Shown: in pieces, positions 1 through 8,370 of the stretch
Position numbering within the stretch: the stretch's first letter is position 1
Layout of the letters: every line of letters starts with the position of its first letter
Assembly (NCBI RefSeq): GCF_018499575.1
Contig: NZ_JAHDAP010000001.1
Span: 682,001 to 746,000 of the forward strand
Reading direction: 5' to 3'
From: Streptococcus infantis
Lineage (GTDB): Bacteria; Bacillota; Bacilli; Lactobacillales; Streptococcaceae
DNA length: 64,000 bases
Notes under the pieces: model-generated
What the model saw: only the letters and a program-made list of their open reading frames with translations
Told to the model about the DNA's origin: nothing
Database searches by the model: none
Made by a program: the position numbers and the translations under genes

Positions 1-1077
1 GGGACTGAAGTTCCTGCAGTTGAGATTGTTCGCCAAGGTTTGGAGCAAGCTAAAGCCAACCACAACGACTATGTCTTGATTGATACGGCCGGTCGTTTAC
101 AAATTGACGAGCTTCTCATGAATGAGCTCCGTGACGTTAAAGCCTTGGCTCAACCAAATGAAATTCTCTTGGTCATCGATGCCATGATTGGTCAGGAAGC
201 TGCCAACGTTGCACGTGAATTTAACGATCAATTAGAAGTTACTGGTGTTATCCTTACAAAGATTGACGGTGACACTCGTGGTGGTGCGGCCCTTTCTGTT
301 CGTCATATCACAGGAAAACCAATCAAATTCACTGGTACTGGTGAGAAGATTACCGACATTGAAACCTTCCACCCTGACCGTATGGCCAGCCGTATTCTCG
401 GTATGGGAGATATGCTGACTCTGATTGAAAAAGCTTCCCAAGAATACGATGAGCAAAAAGCCATTGAAATGGCTGAAAAGATGCGAGAAAACACCTTCGA
501 TTTCAACGATTTCATCGATCAGTTGGATCAGGTACAAAATATGGGGCCAATGGAAGATTTACTCAAAATGATTCCAGGCATGGCCAACAATCCTGCCCTT
601 CAAAACATGAAGGTGGATGAGCGCCAAATTGCTCGCAAACGTGCCATCGTCTCTTCTATGACCCCTGAAGAACGTGAAAATCCAGATTTACTAACACCAA
701 GCCGTCGTCGTCGTATCGCTGCAGGTTCTGGAAATACCTTTATCGAAGTCAACAAGTTCATCAAAGACTTTAACCAAGCCAAGCAACTCATGCAAGGTGT
801 CATGTCTGGTGATATGAACAAGATGATGAAACAAATGGGCATCAACCCTAATAACCTTCCTAAGAATATGCCTGGCGGCATGGATATGTCAGCCCTTGAA
901 GGCATGATGGGACAAGGTGGTATGCCTGATATGTCCACTCTTGGAGGAGCTGGAATGCCAGATATGAGCCAGATGCTCGGTGGAGGTCTCAAGGGTAAAA
1001 TCGGAGAATTCGCTATGAAGCAATCCATGAAACGTATGGCTAATAAAATGAAAAAAGCTAAGAAAAAACGCAAATAA
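1..1077 (+). CDS. ffh: Signal recognition particle protein Ffh (3' part)
   Basis: Partial gene: the reading frame is open from base 1, so the 5' part lies outside the window. The product is the SRP GTPase that, with 4.5S RNA, delivers nascent membrane and secreted proteins to the translocon. Visible are the second half of the NG GTPase domain (DTAGRL, the TKIDGD guanine-specificity motif, GGAALS, TGTGEKI) and the methionine-rich M domain, with SRRRRIAAGSG for RNA binding and a Met/Gly-rich tail ending in a Lys/Arg cluster. The stop codon sits inside a 39-bp sequence (1063-1101) that recurs at 5261-5299, so the gene end and terminator are duplicated across the neighbouring insert. Identification is secure. 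Confidence 0.97.
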   Translation, partial: GTEVPAVEIVRQGLEQAKANHNDYVLIDTAGRLQIDELLMNELRDVKALAQPNEILLVIDAMIGQEAANVAREFNDQLEVTGVILTKIDGDTRGGAALSVRHITGKPIKFTGTGEKITDIETFHPDRMASRILGMGDMLTLIEKASQEYDEQKAIEMAEKMRENTFDFNDFIDQLDQVQNMGPMEDLLKMIPGMANNPALQNMKVDERQIARKRAIVSSMTPEERENPDLLTPSRRRRIAAGSGNTFIEVNKFIKDFNQAKQLMQGVMSGDMNKMMKQMGINPNNLPKNMPGGMDMSALEGMMGQGGMPDMSTLGGAGMPDMSQMLGGGLKGKIGEFAMKQSMKRMANKMKKAKKKRK

Positions 1078-1101
1078 AAAGGACTCAGTTGAGTCCTTTT
1101 T
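1063..1101. repeat. 39-bp direct repeat, left copy (ffh 3' end plus terminator)
   Basis: This sequence is identical over 39 bases to 5261-5299. It covers the last ffh codons, the stop codon, and the whole hairpin with its A and T tracts. The two copies bracket three genes not expected between ffh and rluD. It behaves like a target-site or att duplication; the mechanism is inferred. Confidence 0.92.
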
Positions 1102-1103
1102 AT
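1076..1103. terminator. Bidirectional terminator after ffh and the lipoprotein gene
   Basis: The hairpin GGACTCAGTTGAGTCC is flanked by an A run on the left and a T run on the right. It can terminate ffh on the plus strand and the convergent lipoprotein gene on the minus strand. Confidence 0.9.
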
Positions 1104-1108
1104 TCTAA

Positions 1109-2170
1109 TTATCTATAAAAGAAACTTTCTGGTGAAATAACTGCTGATTGACTAATCGTCGAAGCTTCGATTAAACGGTCCTTTGTCGCATCAGATTCAC
1201 CGTTATTTGAGTAGGCAGGATTGCCAGCAGGAATCAATACATATGAGAGAGGCCCATAAGGATTAGATTCTTCTAAGTTCAATGTCAAAAGAGGTAACTC
1301 TGGATTTTTACGAAAGGCAGTTACTTGGAATGTTCCTTGTTTACCCTTGTGGTGTTTTATTTCTTTACTTGTAATTGTAACAGTTTCTCCGCTGCTATTA
1401 GTCCAATTCCCTTCAATGCTAGATACATCTCCAGAAAAAACAGAAGAAATATCAGCTTTTAATGTTGATTGTGTTTCTTTTGTAACATCCTCTTTATCTT
1501 TACTAGTATTTTGTTTAAAGTCGTTCCAAGTCACTTGTTTAAAATCAACTTTTTCAGATGAAATACCTAAAACTTCTGCTGGTTCATTCCCTTGAAACTG
1601 TTTAAAATCTTTCTTCACAATTTCTTCTAATTTCCCATCTTTTAATTGATAAGAGATTGCTTCCCAGTTTGGATCAGTACCTTGACCAGCTAAATACTGT
1701 AACGTTCCGTCTTTGTAAATCGTTAGACTACTTCGCATTGATCCACCACCAGTACCTGCTCCTTTTACAAAAACTGGTTTCCCATCTTTCAATGTGTATA
1801 TGGCTATGATAAACTCTGAATCACCAATTAGAAGTTCCTGGGTTTTATCATTGTTAATGTCATAAAAAGCATATTTTTTTGTGTGCCCATTTTCTTTTAT
1901 TTGAGCTAAGTAATTCATTACCATAGCCTCTTGAGCTTCTGTTCCCTCTACTGCTGATTTAAGCGCATCATTACCGTTAGTGGTCAACTTCTCAAATTTT
2001 TCAATAATCGACGCGTATTGTTCCTCTGGTTTCAACTCATTCTCAGTTGTAGATGTAGTGCTTACTTCGCTTGTTTGAGATGTTAACTCTGTTTTTTCTG
2101 GTTTTCCTGAACATGCAGTCAATAAAAGTACCGAACCGAATAAAACTAAGAAAGCTACCTTATTTTTCAT
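1109..2170 (-). CDS. Predicted surface lipoprotein, function unknown
   Basis: 353 residues with a lipoprotein signal peptide: charged start, hydrophobic stretch, and lipobox LTAC at about residues 17-20. A Ser/Thr/Glu-rich linker follows (about 21-50). A middle region (about 80-190) has a pattern of the type YAFYDINNDKTQELLIGD, a calcium-loop-like or integrin-like turn. The C-terminal domain starts SIEGNWTNSSGETVTI and resembles the last domain of other streptococcal lipoproteins (possibly DUF6287; recalled, not searched). It lies downstream of the SEC10-like gene, which has its own terminator, and is convergent with ffh. The start has a good ribosome site (GGAG, 6-7 bases upstream). No enzymatic motif was recognised. 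Confidence 0.7.
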   Translation of the reverse strand: MKNKVAFLVLFGSVLLLTACSGKPEKTELTSQTSEVSTTSTTENELKPEEQYASIIEKFEKLTTNGNDALKSAVEGTEAQEAMVMNYLAQIKENGHTKKYAFYDINNDKTQELLIGDSEFIIAIYTLKDGKPVFVKGAGTGGGSMRSSLTIYKDGTLQYLAGQGTDPNWEAISYQLKDGKLEEIVKKDFKQFQGNEPAEVLGISSEKVDFKQVTWNDFKQNTSKDKEDVTKETQSTLKADISSVFSGDVSSIEGNWTNSSGETVTITSKEIKHHKGKQGTFQVTAFRKNPELPLLTLNLEESNPYGPLSYVLIPAGNPAYSNNGESDATKDRLIEASTISQSAVISPESFFYR

Positions 2171-2215
2171 AAAAACTCCTTCAAGAAATTATTTCATCAA
2201 ATATCAATTTACAAT

Positions 2216-2252
2216 CCCAAAAATCTTCTTACTCTCTATAGTAAGAAGATTT
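2216..2252 (-). terminator. Terminator of the SEC10/PgrA-like gene
   Basis: Long inverted repeat: AAATCTTCTTAC pairs with GTAAGAAGATTT around a short loop. A T run follows on the minus strand. It separates the wall protein from the lipoprotein gene. Confidence 0.8.
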
Positions 2253-2261
2253 CTTAATATT

Positions 2262-4757
2262 TTATCGTTTTTTTCGTAATGTTGCAATCCCAAATGCACC
2301 CAGAATAGCACCTAAAGCGATTAAAGCAATATTTGATTGTTCACCCGTCTCCGGCAGTGTTTTTGCTCGCTCTACTCGTGAATAAATTGGCTTACTTGAT
2401 GCTTGTTGCTGACTTGTGTAGGCTTGACCATTAACAGTAACATTGCCTTTGTCATCAATAGTGACTGCCTTATTATCGTCAAGCGCTCTGTTCAAACTGT
2501 TAATGTCAAATTCAGGAAGTTCATCAGCAATTGGTGCTCCATTAGGAATAGCAACAATTGTGCCGTCAGGCAATGTTGCAATGACATTATCTTTTGCTTT
2601 TTCTTCCAAATCTTGAAGTTTGTCAAATTTACTTTGAATTTCATCAAGTTTAGTTTGTTCAGTTTTAAGTGTTGTTTTAATCGCTTCAACAAGATTTTTT
2701 GCGCTTTTAGCTTTAGCTTCAGCATTTTTAAGTACATCTTGTTTTTCAGCTAATGTTGTTTGAGCTTTAGCCAAATTGATTGGTGCTTCAACATAACCTT
2801 TTAATACTTCAGCAAGAGCTTTAGCCTCTTCAACTAAACGGTTTTTTTCTTCAACCAATTTAGCTTTTTGAGCTTTAAGAGCTTCAAGTTTTGATTCTTG
2901 AGTTTTAAGTTCAGTTTTTGCATCAGCAAGAGCTTGAACTTTTTGTTCTTGAACACGTTTAGCTGATTCAAGATCTGATTTAGCATCATCAAGAGCTTGT
3001 TTCTTAGAAGCAAGGTCAGCAGAGAAGTTATCAACTGCTTTTTGAGCTTCAGCTTGACGTTTTTGTGCACTTTCAAGAGCAAGTTTTGCAAGACGCAAGT
3101 TGTTTTCAGCAACAGTTGTTTGAATTGGTGTTGCAGTAGCATCAGCCAATGTCTTTTCTGCTGAAGTTTTAAGTTCTAAAGCGTTAGCGTAGTCAGTTGA
3201 TGCTTGTTTGAGAGCATCGTTAGCTTTTTCTGAAGCGGTTTGAGCTTTAGCTTTTTCAGCTTTAGCGTCTTCATATGCTTTCTGGATAGCTTCAGCATTT
3301 GTTGGGTTAGTGAGTGGTTTACCCGCACCACTAAACACAATTACTAACCAGTAATCACCGTTGATGTTTGCAACATCAAGTCCAACCTTTGACGCACCGT
3401 CAAGGTTAGCTTTTAAGTGTCCCCATTCTGCATGAGCGTCAGCAAATGATGTTCCTAATAATGCATTAGCAACAGCTTCTTTCAAATCATGCATGTTTTG
3501 GAAGTTTTTCTTTTTACCTAGACGAGCTAGGTTTTCAACTCCGCCCGTAATGTGTCCGTGTGTAAGTGGACTCTTACCACGTTCTTTATAAGCTTTAGCT
3601 TTTTCACTAGCAAACGAAATAGCTTCTTTTGTGACACCAGTGTTTTCTTTTGATGCAACAAGATATTTACTATTGTCTTTTAATTGTTCACGGATTTGTT
3701 TCAATCCTTCAACATACAAGTGAGAAATTTCTTCTTTTTGTGCTTGAGTTAGATTGTCAATATCAATTGGTTGATTTTTAGCGTTTTTACCAATTGAAAC
3801 TTCTGTGTTTTCAATTACTTTAGCACCAGAGTCAGTCATAAAGTCATTATCACCTGAAGCGATATCTTCTTTGAATTGAGTCAAGTCTGGAATTTTGACA
3901 ATATCAACGCTATCCAAAGCTTTTGTAGCTGTATTAAGTTTATCTTTAGCTTTAGTAAGTGTTGATGATGTATCATTAGCTTTTTGAGTAGCTGAAGCAA
4001 GGTTATCTTTAGTTTTGTTAATTGAAGTTGTTTTAGCGTCAACGTCGTTTTGAGCGTTATCAATAGCTTCTTGACGTTTTTCATCAGCTTTCTTAGCATC
4101 AGTTAATGCTGTTTCTGCAAGAGCGACATTTTTTTCAGCACCCTTAGTTTCAGCTTTAGCTTGTTCAAGTTTATCTTCAGCTTGAGCAAGTCCAGTTCCT
4201 GAAATTGCATCTTTAGCAGATTGAACTTGAGTTTCTTTAGCAGAAACATTAGCATTAGCATCAGTAAGTGCTTGTTCAGCGTTAGCTACATCTGTCTTAG
4301 CAGTGTTTACAGCTTCAGTTTGAGTTGCAATGTTTGAATCAGCAGTAGCTGTTTCTTTAGTGTTGGCTTCTTGGTCAGAAAGATTAGCTTTTTGGGCCGC
4401 TTTATTAGCTTCAATATTTTCAGGCGTAGCCTTAGAAGCAACTTCTTCAGCGTGTTTAACGTCTTCAGTAGCTTTTGCTACTTTTGAATGAGCGTTAGAC
4501 ACTTGTTTGTTAGCTTCATCAGCTTTAGCTTGAGCATCAGTAAGTTGTTCTTTAGTTTGGTCTACAACTTTCTTTTGAGCATCAAGAGCTAGTTTTACAT
4601 CTGATGATTTTTCAATAGTTGGCTTTTCAACAAGAGCTGGTTCATTTACACTTGTTGTCGTATCTACATCAGTGTTAGCTTCTTGAGCTAATGTAGGAAT
4701 AGCAGCTGATGCAAGTCCAATAACTGCTGTAGTTGTCAGAATTTGCAATTTCTTCAT
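2262..4757 (-). CDS. LPXTG wall-anchored protein with SEC10/PgrA surface-exclusion-type domain
   Basis: 831 residues. The ATG at 4757 is chosen because AAAGGAG lies 7 bases upstream; a TTG one codon earlier is unlikely. The order is: Sec signal peptide (about 1-25); a long Ala/Lys/Gln-rich coiled coil (about 50-275); a globular region (about 280-475) with SFADAHAEWGHLKANLDG and NGDYWLVIVFSG, a CAP/SCP-like pattern found in the surface-exclusion family of enterococcal plasmid proteins Sec10 and PgrA; a second coiled coil (about 490-720); then LPETGEQ, a hydrophobic segment and a basic tail for sortase A. Family members on conjugative plasmids reduce uptake of related elements; here no transfer genes are present. 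Function as an exclusion factor or adhesin is inferred. Confidence 0.82.
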   Translation of the reverse strand: MKKLQILTTTAVIGLASAAIPTLAQEANTDVDTTTSVNEPALVEKPTIEKSSDVKLALDAQKKVVDQTKEQLTDAQAKADEANKQVSNAHSKVAKATEDVKHAEEVASKATPENIEANKAAQKANLSDQEANTKETATADSNIATQTEAVNTAKTDVANAEQALTDANANVSAKETQVQSAKDAISGTGLAQAEDKLEQAKAETKGAEKNVALAETALTDAKKADEKRQEAIDNAQNDVDAKTTSINKTKDNLASATQKANDTSSTLTKAKDKLNTATKALDSVDIVKIPDLTQFKEDIASGDNDFMTDSGAKVIENTEVSIGKNAKNQPIDIDNLTQAQKEEISHLYVEGLKQIREQLKDNSKYLVASKENTGVTKEAISFASEKAKAYKERGKSPLTHGHITGGVENLARLGKKKNFQNMHDLKEAVANALLGTSFADAHAEWGHLKANLDGASKVGLDVANINGDYWLVIVFSGAGKPLTNPTNAEAIQKAYEDAKAEKAKAQTASEKANDALKQASTDYANALELKTSAEKTLADATATPIQTTVAENNLRLAKLALESAQKRQAEAQKAVDNFSADLASKKQALDDAKSDLESAKRVQEQKVQALADAKTELKTQESKLEALKAQKAKLVEEKNRLVEEAKALAEVLKGYVEAPINLAKAQTTLAEKQDVLKNAEAKAKSAKNLVEAIKTTLKTEQTKLDEIQSKFDKLQDLEEKAKDNVIATLPDGTIVAIPNGAPIADELPEFDINSLNRALDDNKAVTIDDKGNVTVNGQAYTSQQQASSKPIYSRVERAKTLPETGEQSNIALIALGAILGAFGIATLRKKR

Positions 4758-4770
4758 CAATTTCTCCTTT

Positions 4771-4789
4771 AATCACTTATTGAGTGATT
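4771..4789 (-). promoter_or_regulatory. Hairpin next to the ribosome site of the wall-protein gene
   Basis: AATCACT and AGTGATT form an inverted repeat around TATTG. It lies directly upstream, in the transcript, of the AAAGGAG ribosome site (4764-4770). It could be an mRNA hairpin affecting translation or a DNA operator; the sequence does not decide. Confidence 0.45.
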
Positions 4790-4824
4790 TTTTATAGTTT
4801 CATTATATTATTTTATCATTTATT

Positions 4825-4860
4825 AGTGTAATATTCAACACTTATTATTATTTTAAGTGT
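4825..4860. promoter_or_regulatory. Candidate operator repeats in the divergent promoter region
   Basis: Two overlapping inverted repeats use the same half-site: AGTGT (4825-4829) with ACACT (4838-4842), and ACACTTA (4838-4844) with TAAGTGT (4854-4860). They sit between the divergent wall-protein and XRE genes. Binding by the adjacent XRE regulator is inferred. Confidence 0.5.
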
Positions 4861-4922
4861 AATTTGTGCTACTTATTATTTATAATTTTTATCTTTACAA
4901 TAATAGGTGAAGGTAAAAAAAT

Positions 4923-5261
4923 ATGAATCAAAATAACTTACAAACATTTATTGCAAAAAGAATTAGATACTTACGCCTTAAAAAAGGATTAAGTCAAGAG
5001 AAACTATCTGAATTGGCTGGATTGGGTTCTAAACATATTCATAACATCGAAAATGAGAAATATAATTTTCAAATACAAACACTGAATAAAATTCTAACTG
5101 CTCTTGAAGTAGATGAAAAAACTTTTTTCAACTTTGATTTCCCAATCCAAAGCAAAGAAATTGAAAACATCATCAGTCAACTTGAACAGCTTCCAGAGCC
5201 ACAAAAAACAGATATAATAGATGCAATATCGACTTTATTAAACAATATAAATAACCATTAA
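4923..5261 (+). CDS. XRE-family transcriptional regulator
   Basis: 112 residues. A helix-turn-helix of the Cro/C1 type covers about residues 9-65: RIRYLRLKKGLSQEKLSELA, then a recognition-helix region with GLGSKHIHNIENEK, then LNKILTALEVD. A short C-terminal tail (about 75-112) is predicted helical with LPEPQKTDIIDAI. The gene is divergent from the SEC10/PgrA-like gene across an AT-rich region with shared half-sites, so it is likely the local regulator of the insert. The ribosome site is AGGTGAAGG just upstream of ATG. The stop codon is formed at the edge of the right 39-bp repeat. There is no integrase or partner antirepressor nearby. Confidence 0.85.
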   Translation: MNQNNLQTFIAKRIRYLRLKKGLSQEKLSELAGLGSKHIHNIENEKYNFQIQTLNKILTALEVDEKTFFNFDFPIQSKEIENIISQLEQLPEPQKTDIIDAISTLLNNINNH

Positions 5262-5299
5262 AAAAACGCAAATAAAAAGGACTCAGTTGAGTCCTTTTT
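5261..5299. repeat. 39-bp direct repeat, right copy
   Basis: Exact copy of 1063-1101, containing a relic of the ffh 3' end plus the terminator. It marks the right boundary of the three-gene insert. The left copy still carries the functional ffh stop codon, so the insertion did not damage ffh. Confidence 0.92.
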
Positions 5300-5301
5300 T
5301 A
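5274..5301. terminator. Bidirectional terminator for the XRE gene and rluD
   Basis: Second copy of the GGACTCAGTTGAGTCC hairpin with A and T tracts. It ends the XRE gene on the plus strand. The rluD stop codon abuts it on the other strand. Confidence 0.88.
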
Positions 5302-6189
5302 GTTATTTCGTAGTTTTTCCAAAGTATCTTTAAAGATAGCTGGAATATCGGAAGTAAATTCCATGGTTTCACCCGTTCTTGGATGGGTAAATCCAAGTGT
5401 CTTAGCGTGGAGAAACTGCCCATGACCTTTCAAAGTTTTACGAGGACCATAGACCTCATCTCCAGCAACAGGATGACCGATGTAAGCCATGTGTACACGA
5501 ATTTGATGAGTCCGCCCTGTTTCCAGTTGCAACTCTAATAAAGTATAATCACCAAAGCGTTCCAAGACTTGGAAGCGTGTCACTGCTGGTTTTCCTTTGG
5601 CAGTCACAGCTTGTTTCTTACGGTCTTTTTCGCTACGTCCGATTGGTGCCTCGATGACTCCACGGTCATTTGGGAGATTACCGTGAACAATAGCCCAATA
5701 CTTTCGAAGAGACTTCTTATCCTTCAATTCTTGAGCCAGTGCCATATGCGCTTCATCATTTTTAGCAATCATCAAGAGGCCTGACGTATCCTTATCAATA
5801 CGATGAACAATCCCTGGACGCAATACACCATTAATGCCTGATAGGTCCTTGATATGATACATGAGGGCATTAACCAAGGTACCACTAGTATGACCAGCGC
5901 TTGGATGAACAACCATCCCTTGAGGCTTGTTAACTACTGCTACATCCTCATCTTGATAAATGATTTCTAATGGAATATCTTCCGCCACATACTCTAAAGC
6001 TTCTGGTTCTGGAACTTGATAAGTGATAATATCCCCTTCTTGAACCGAGTATTTAGCTTTTTTTACCTGTCCATTGACCAAGACCTGACCAGACTTGATT
6101 TGTTCATTGGCGAGACTACGAGACAATTCTGTCAAATCAGACAAAGCCTTATCTAAACGTACCCCGCCGGTTTCAATTTTAATTTCCAT
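5299..6189 (-). CDS. rluD: RluD/RluA-family 23S rRNA pseudouridine synthase
   Basis: 296 residues, the usual length. An N-terminal S4 RNA-binding domain (about 10-75; [10 protein letters not shown]) precedes the RluA catalytic domain, with the catalytic-Asp motif [16 protein letters not shown] (about residues 128-143) and the conserved [18 protein letters not shown]. It isomerises uridines in the large ribosomal RNA. It overlaps the end of lspA by 11 bp, so the two are translationally coupled in a cpsY-lspA-rluD unit. Which uridines it modifies cannot be read from sequence; an RluC-like specificity is the alternative. Confidence 0.92.
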   Translation of the reverse strand: MEIKIETGGVRLDKALSDLTELSRSLANEQIKSGQVLVNGQVKKAKYSVQEGDIITYQVPEPEALEYVAEDIPLEIIYQDEDVAVVNKPQGMVVHPSAGHTSGTLVNALMYHIKDLSGINGVLRPGIVHRIDKDTSGLLMIAKNDEAHMALAQELKDKKSLRKYWAIVHGNLPNDRGVIEAPIGRSEKDRKKQAVTAKGKPAVTRFQVLERFGDYTLLELQLETGRTHQIRVHMAYIGHPVAGDEVYGPRKTLKGHGQFLHAKTLGFTHPRTGETMEFTSDIPAIFKDTLEKLRNN

Positions 6190-6640
6190 TCATTTCCTCT
6201 TTTAGCATTGCAAGCAATAACACCACTACTCCTACTGTCAGATAACTATCAGCCACATTGAAAATCGCAAAATTGATAAAGTCTAAGTGGAACATATCCA
6301 CGACAAATCCTTGACTGATGCGATCGATAAAGTTCCCAAGGCCACCTGCAATAATCAAAATCAATCCAAAGACTGTCCAGGAGGAATCCTCTATATGCTT
6401 ATGTAGATACCAGATAGCTCCAACCATGACTACCAGGGTAATCACTGCAAAAAACCACTGTTGATCTTGGAGCATCGAAAAGGCAGCTCCTCTATTTTGC
6501 AGATAGGTTAAACTAACTAGATTTGGGATCCATGACTTGATTTCACCAAGAGCAATAGTCTTAACGACATAAGACTTTACCAATTGGTCGAATAGGATTA
6601 AGGATCCTATAATCCATACTACTAGTCCTCTTTTTTTCAT
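6179..6640 (-). CDS. lspA: Lipoprotein signal peptidase (signal peptidase II)
   Basis: 153 residues with four predicted membrane segments. The aspartyl peptidase motifs are present: NRGAAFSML, then [16 protein letters not shown] and IFNVADSYL, which carry the two catalytic Asp residues. It removes signal peptides from prolipoproteins after Lgt has lipidated the lipobox Cys; lgt is also in this window (37467-38255), as are three predicted substrates. It overlaps the upstream LysR gene by 4 bp (ATGA) and rluD by 11 bp. Confidence 0.96.
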   Translation of the reverse strand: MKKRGLVVWIIGSLILFDQLVKSYVVKTIALGEIKSWIPNLVSLTYLQNRGAAFSMLQDQQWFFAVITLVVMVGAIWYLHKHIEDSSWTVFGLILIIAGGLGNFIDRISQGFVVDMFHLDFINFAIFNVADSYLTVGVVVLLLAMLKEEMNGN

Positions 6641-7545
6641 GCTTTCCTCTTCTGATCAAAATACTCTTGCATAACTTCTACAAATAAGGTTCCCGCTTGG
6701 CTCAAGTCTACTTCCTCACGTTTCACATAAACCATGCGATTATTGAGATTATCATTTAGAGGAATAACGGTGATTCCGTTCACACTATCGCTATCTAAGA
6801 ATCCAGAACCAGTCGCATAAGCATTTGTTCTTTCAAGAATTCCATTTAAAGTAGCGCGGTCTGTTACGTTAAACATCTGAGAGCTAGCACTTGTATCCAC
6901 AAAGTTTTCTGAGTAATAGAGATATTCATCCTTCTCTTGTGTGAAACGAACTGTTGGCAAATCAACTAAATCCTCCATAACCAACTCTTTTTTCTTAGCT
7001 AAAGGGTGACCTTCACGAAGATAAATATGCGTCTGGAAAGGAATCAACTCAATCACTTCAAGGCCTAACTTTTCAACCCGTTGCATGATACCCTTTTGGT
7101 TTTGATTATTGAGGTAAATAATCCCAATCTCACTATGACCTTGGGCTACTTCATCCAAAATCTGAACAGTTGTAGATTCAAAAATACGGAAATTTTTATA
7201 GTCTGGGTACCGTTGAGAAAAAGTTGTGATAGTCGGTGGCAAGAAATCATAGTGCTGGCTGGCTATTGAAAACTCATCCTTTTCCTCTTCAGGATTGGCA
7301 TACTGGTTCTGGAAAACATCAAATCCTTTGACCAATTCTTGTGCCTTTTCATAAAATTCCATACCGCGACGAGTAAGGAAAGTTCCAGAACTGGTTCTGC
7401 GAAAAATCTTGAAGCCGAGCTCTTTTTCCAAGTCTCTTACAGAAATAGATAGACTCGGTTGGCTAACGTACATCTTCTCAGCTGCTTCACGAAAAGTACC
7501 ACTATTAGCAATAGCCACAACGTAGCGTAATTGTTGAATATTCAT
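6637..7545 (-). CDS. cpsY: LysR-family regulator (CpsY/MtaR type)
   Basis: 302 residues from the ATG at 7545, which has AAGGAGAAAT upstream; an in-frame upstream start would add 19 unrelated residues. The N-terminal winged helix is typical ([20 protein letters not shown], then [16 protein letters not shown]), followed by a periplasmic-binding-like effector domain. It resembles the streptococcal CpsY/MtaR group, which control methionine transport and capsule or cell-wall genes in relatives. Its targets here are unknown. It leads lspA and rluD; an extended -10 (TGGTATAAT, 7573-7581) lies just upstream. Gene symbol by resemblance only. Confidence 0.85.
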   Translation of the reverse strand: MNIQQLRYVVAIANSGTFREAAEKMYVSQPSLSISVRDLEKELGFKIFRRTSSGTFLTRRGMEFYEKAQELVKGFDVFQNQYANPEEEKDEFSIASQHYDFLPPTITTFSQRYPDYKNFRIFESTTVQILDEVAQGHSEIGIIYLNNQNQKGIMQRVEKLGLEVIELIPFQTHIYLREGHPLAKKKELVMEDLVDLPTVRFTQEKDEYLYYSENFVDTSASSQMFNVTDRATLNGILERTNAYATGSGFLDSDSVNGITVIPLNDNLNNRMVYVKREEVDLSQAGTLFVEVMQEYFDQKRKA

Positions 7546-7640
7546 GATTTCTCCTTCGATTTCTATCTTATCATTATACCATAAATCAAGCCTATCCAAC
7601 AAAGGAAAATCATGAGACAGACACTTCTAATCCAAGCAAA

Positions 7641-7686
7641 CAAAAAACACCTTTCAAGTTAGATAAAATTCTAACCAAAGGTGTTA
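7641..7686 (-). terminator. Terminator of sodA
   Basis: AACACCTTT pairs with AAAGGTGTT, with an inner GTTAGA/TCTAAC stem. On the minus strand it is followed by TTTTTTG, just after the sodA stop codon. Confidence 0.8.
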
Positions 7687-7695
7687 GTGTTCATA

Positions 7696-8301
7696 TTATT
7701 TAGCTGCTGCGTAAAGTTCATCTACTTTATTCCAGTTAATCACTGAGAAGAAAGCTTTGATGTAATCAGGACGAACGTTGCGGTATTTTACGTAGTAAGC
7801 ATGTTCCCAAACGTCCAAGCCCAAGATTGGTTTCTTACCTTCTGAGATTGGTGTGTCTTGGTTTGCTGTTGAAGTCACTTCAAGTTTACCTTCTTTGTTA
7901 ACAACCAACCATGCCCATCCAGAACCGAAACGAGTTGTTGCTGCTGCAGTGAAGGCTGCTTGGAATTCTTCGAATGAACCAAAAGCTTCATCGATTGCTG
8001 CTGCAAGTTCTGCTGAAGGAGCTGTCTTTTCAGGAGTCATCAATTCCCAGAAAAGAGCGTGGTTCAAGTGTCCACCACCGTTGTTGATAAGAGCTTGACG
8101 GATATCAGCTGGGATAGAGTCTACGTCAGCAAGCAATGCTTCGAGGTCTTCACCAATTTCAGGGTGTTTTTCAAGAGCTGCATTTGCGTTGTTTACGTAT
8201 GTTTGGTGGTGTTTGTCATGGTGCAAGTGCATTGTTTCAGCATCAATGTATGGTTCCAATGCATCGTAAGCGTATGGAAGATCTGGTAAGATAATAGCCA
8301 T
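7696..8301 (-). CDS. sodA: Superoxide dismutase, Mn type
   Basis: 201 residues, the normal length for streptococcal SodA. Metal ligands are visible: His27 (in MHLHHDKHH), the His of NHALFW near residue 81, and Asp and His in DVWEHAYY. The Gly/Gln pattern GSGWAWLV is typical of the Mn/Fe family. It converts superoxide to peroxide and oxygen in the cytoplasm. It follows pyrD and holA in the same direction but has its own promoter in the 69-bp gap and its own terminator, so it is likely mostly monocistronic. Confidence 0.97.
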   Translation of the reverse strand: MAIILPDLPYAYDALEPYIDAETMHLHHDKHHQTYVNNANAALEKHPEIGEDLEALLADVDSIPADIRQALINNGGGHLNHALFWELMTPEKTAPSAELAAAIDEAFGSFEEFQAAFTAAATTRFGSGWAWLVVNKEGKLEVTSTANQDTPISEGKKPILGLDVWEHAYYVKYRNVRPDYIKAFFSVINWNKVDELYAAAK

Positions 8302-8332
8302 CTGTAATACCTCTTTTTCTTTTTATATAAAA

Positions 8333-8361
8333 ATGATAACGCAAACAACCTATTTTTTCAA
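8333..8361 (-). promoter_or_regulatory. sodA promoter
   Basis: On the minus strand, TTGAAA (8356-8361), a 17-base spacer and TATCAT (8333-8338) lie about 30 bases before the sodA start codon. Confidence 0.65.
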
Positions 8362-8370
8362 GTTATTTGC

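Noticed and set aside
1063..5299. Integrative conjugative element or prophage remnant
   Set aside because: The insert has flanking repeats but no integrase, relaxase, replication or phage structural gene; it is treated as a small island of unknown mobility.
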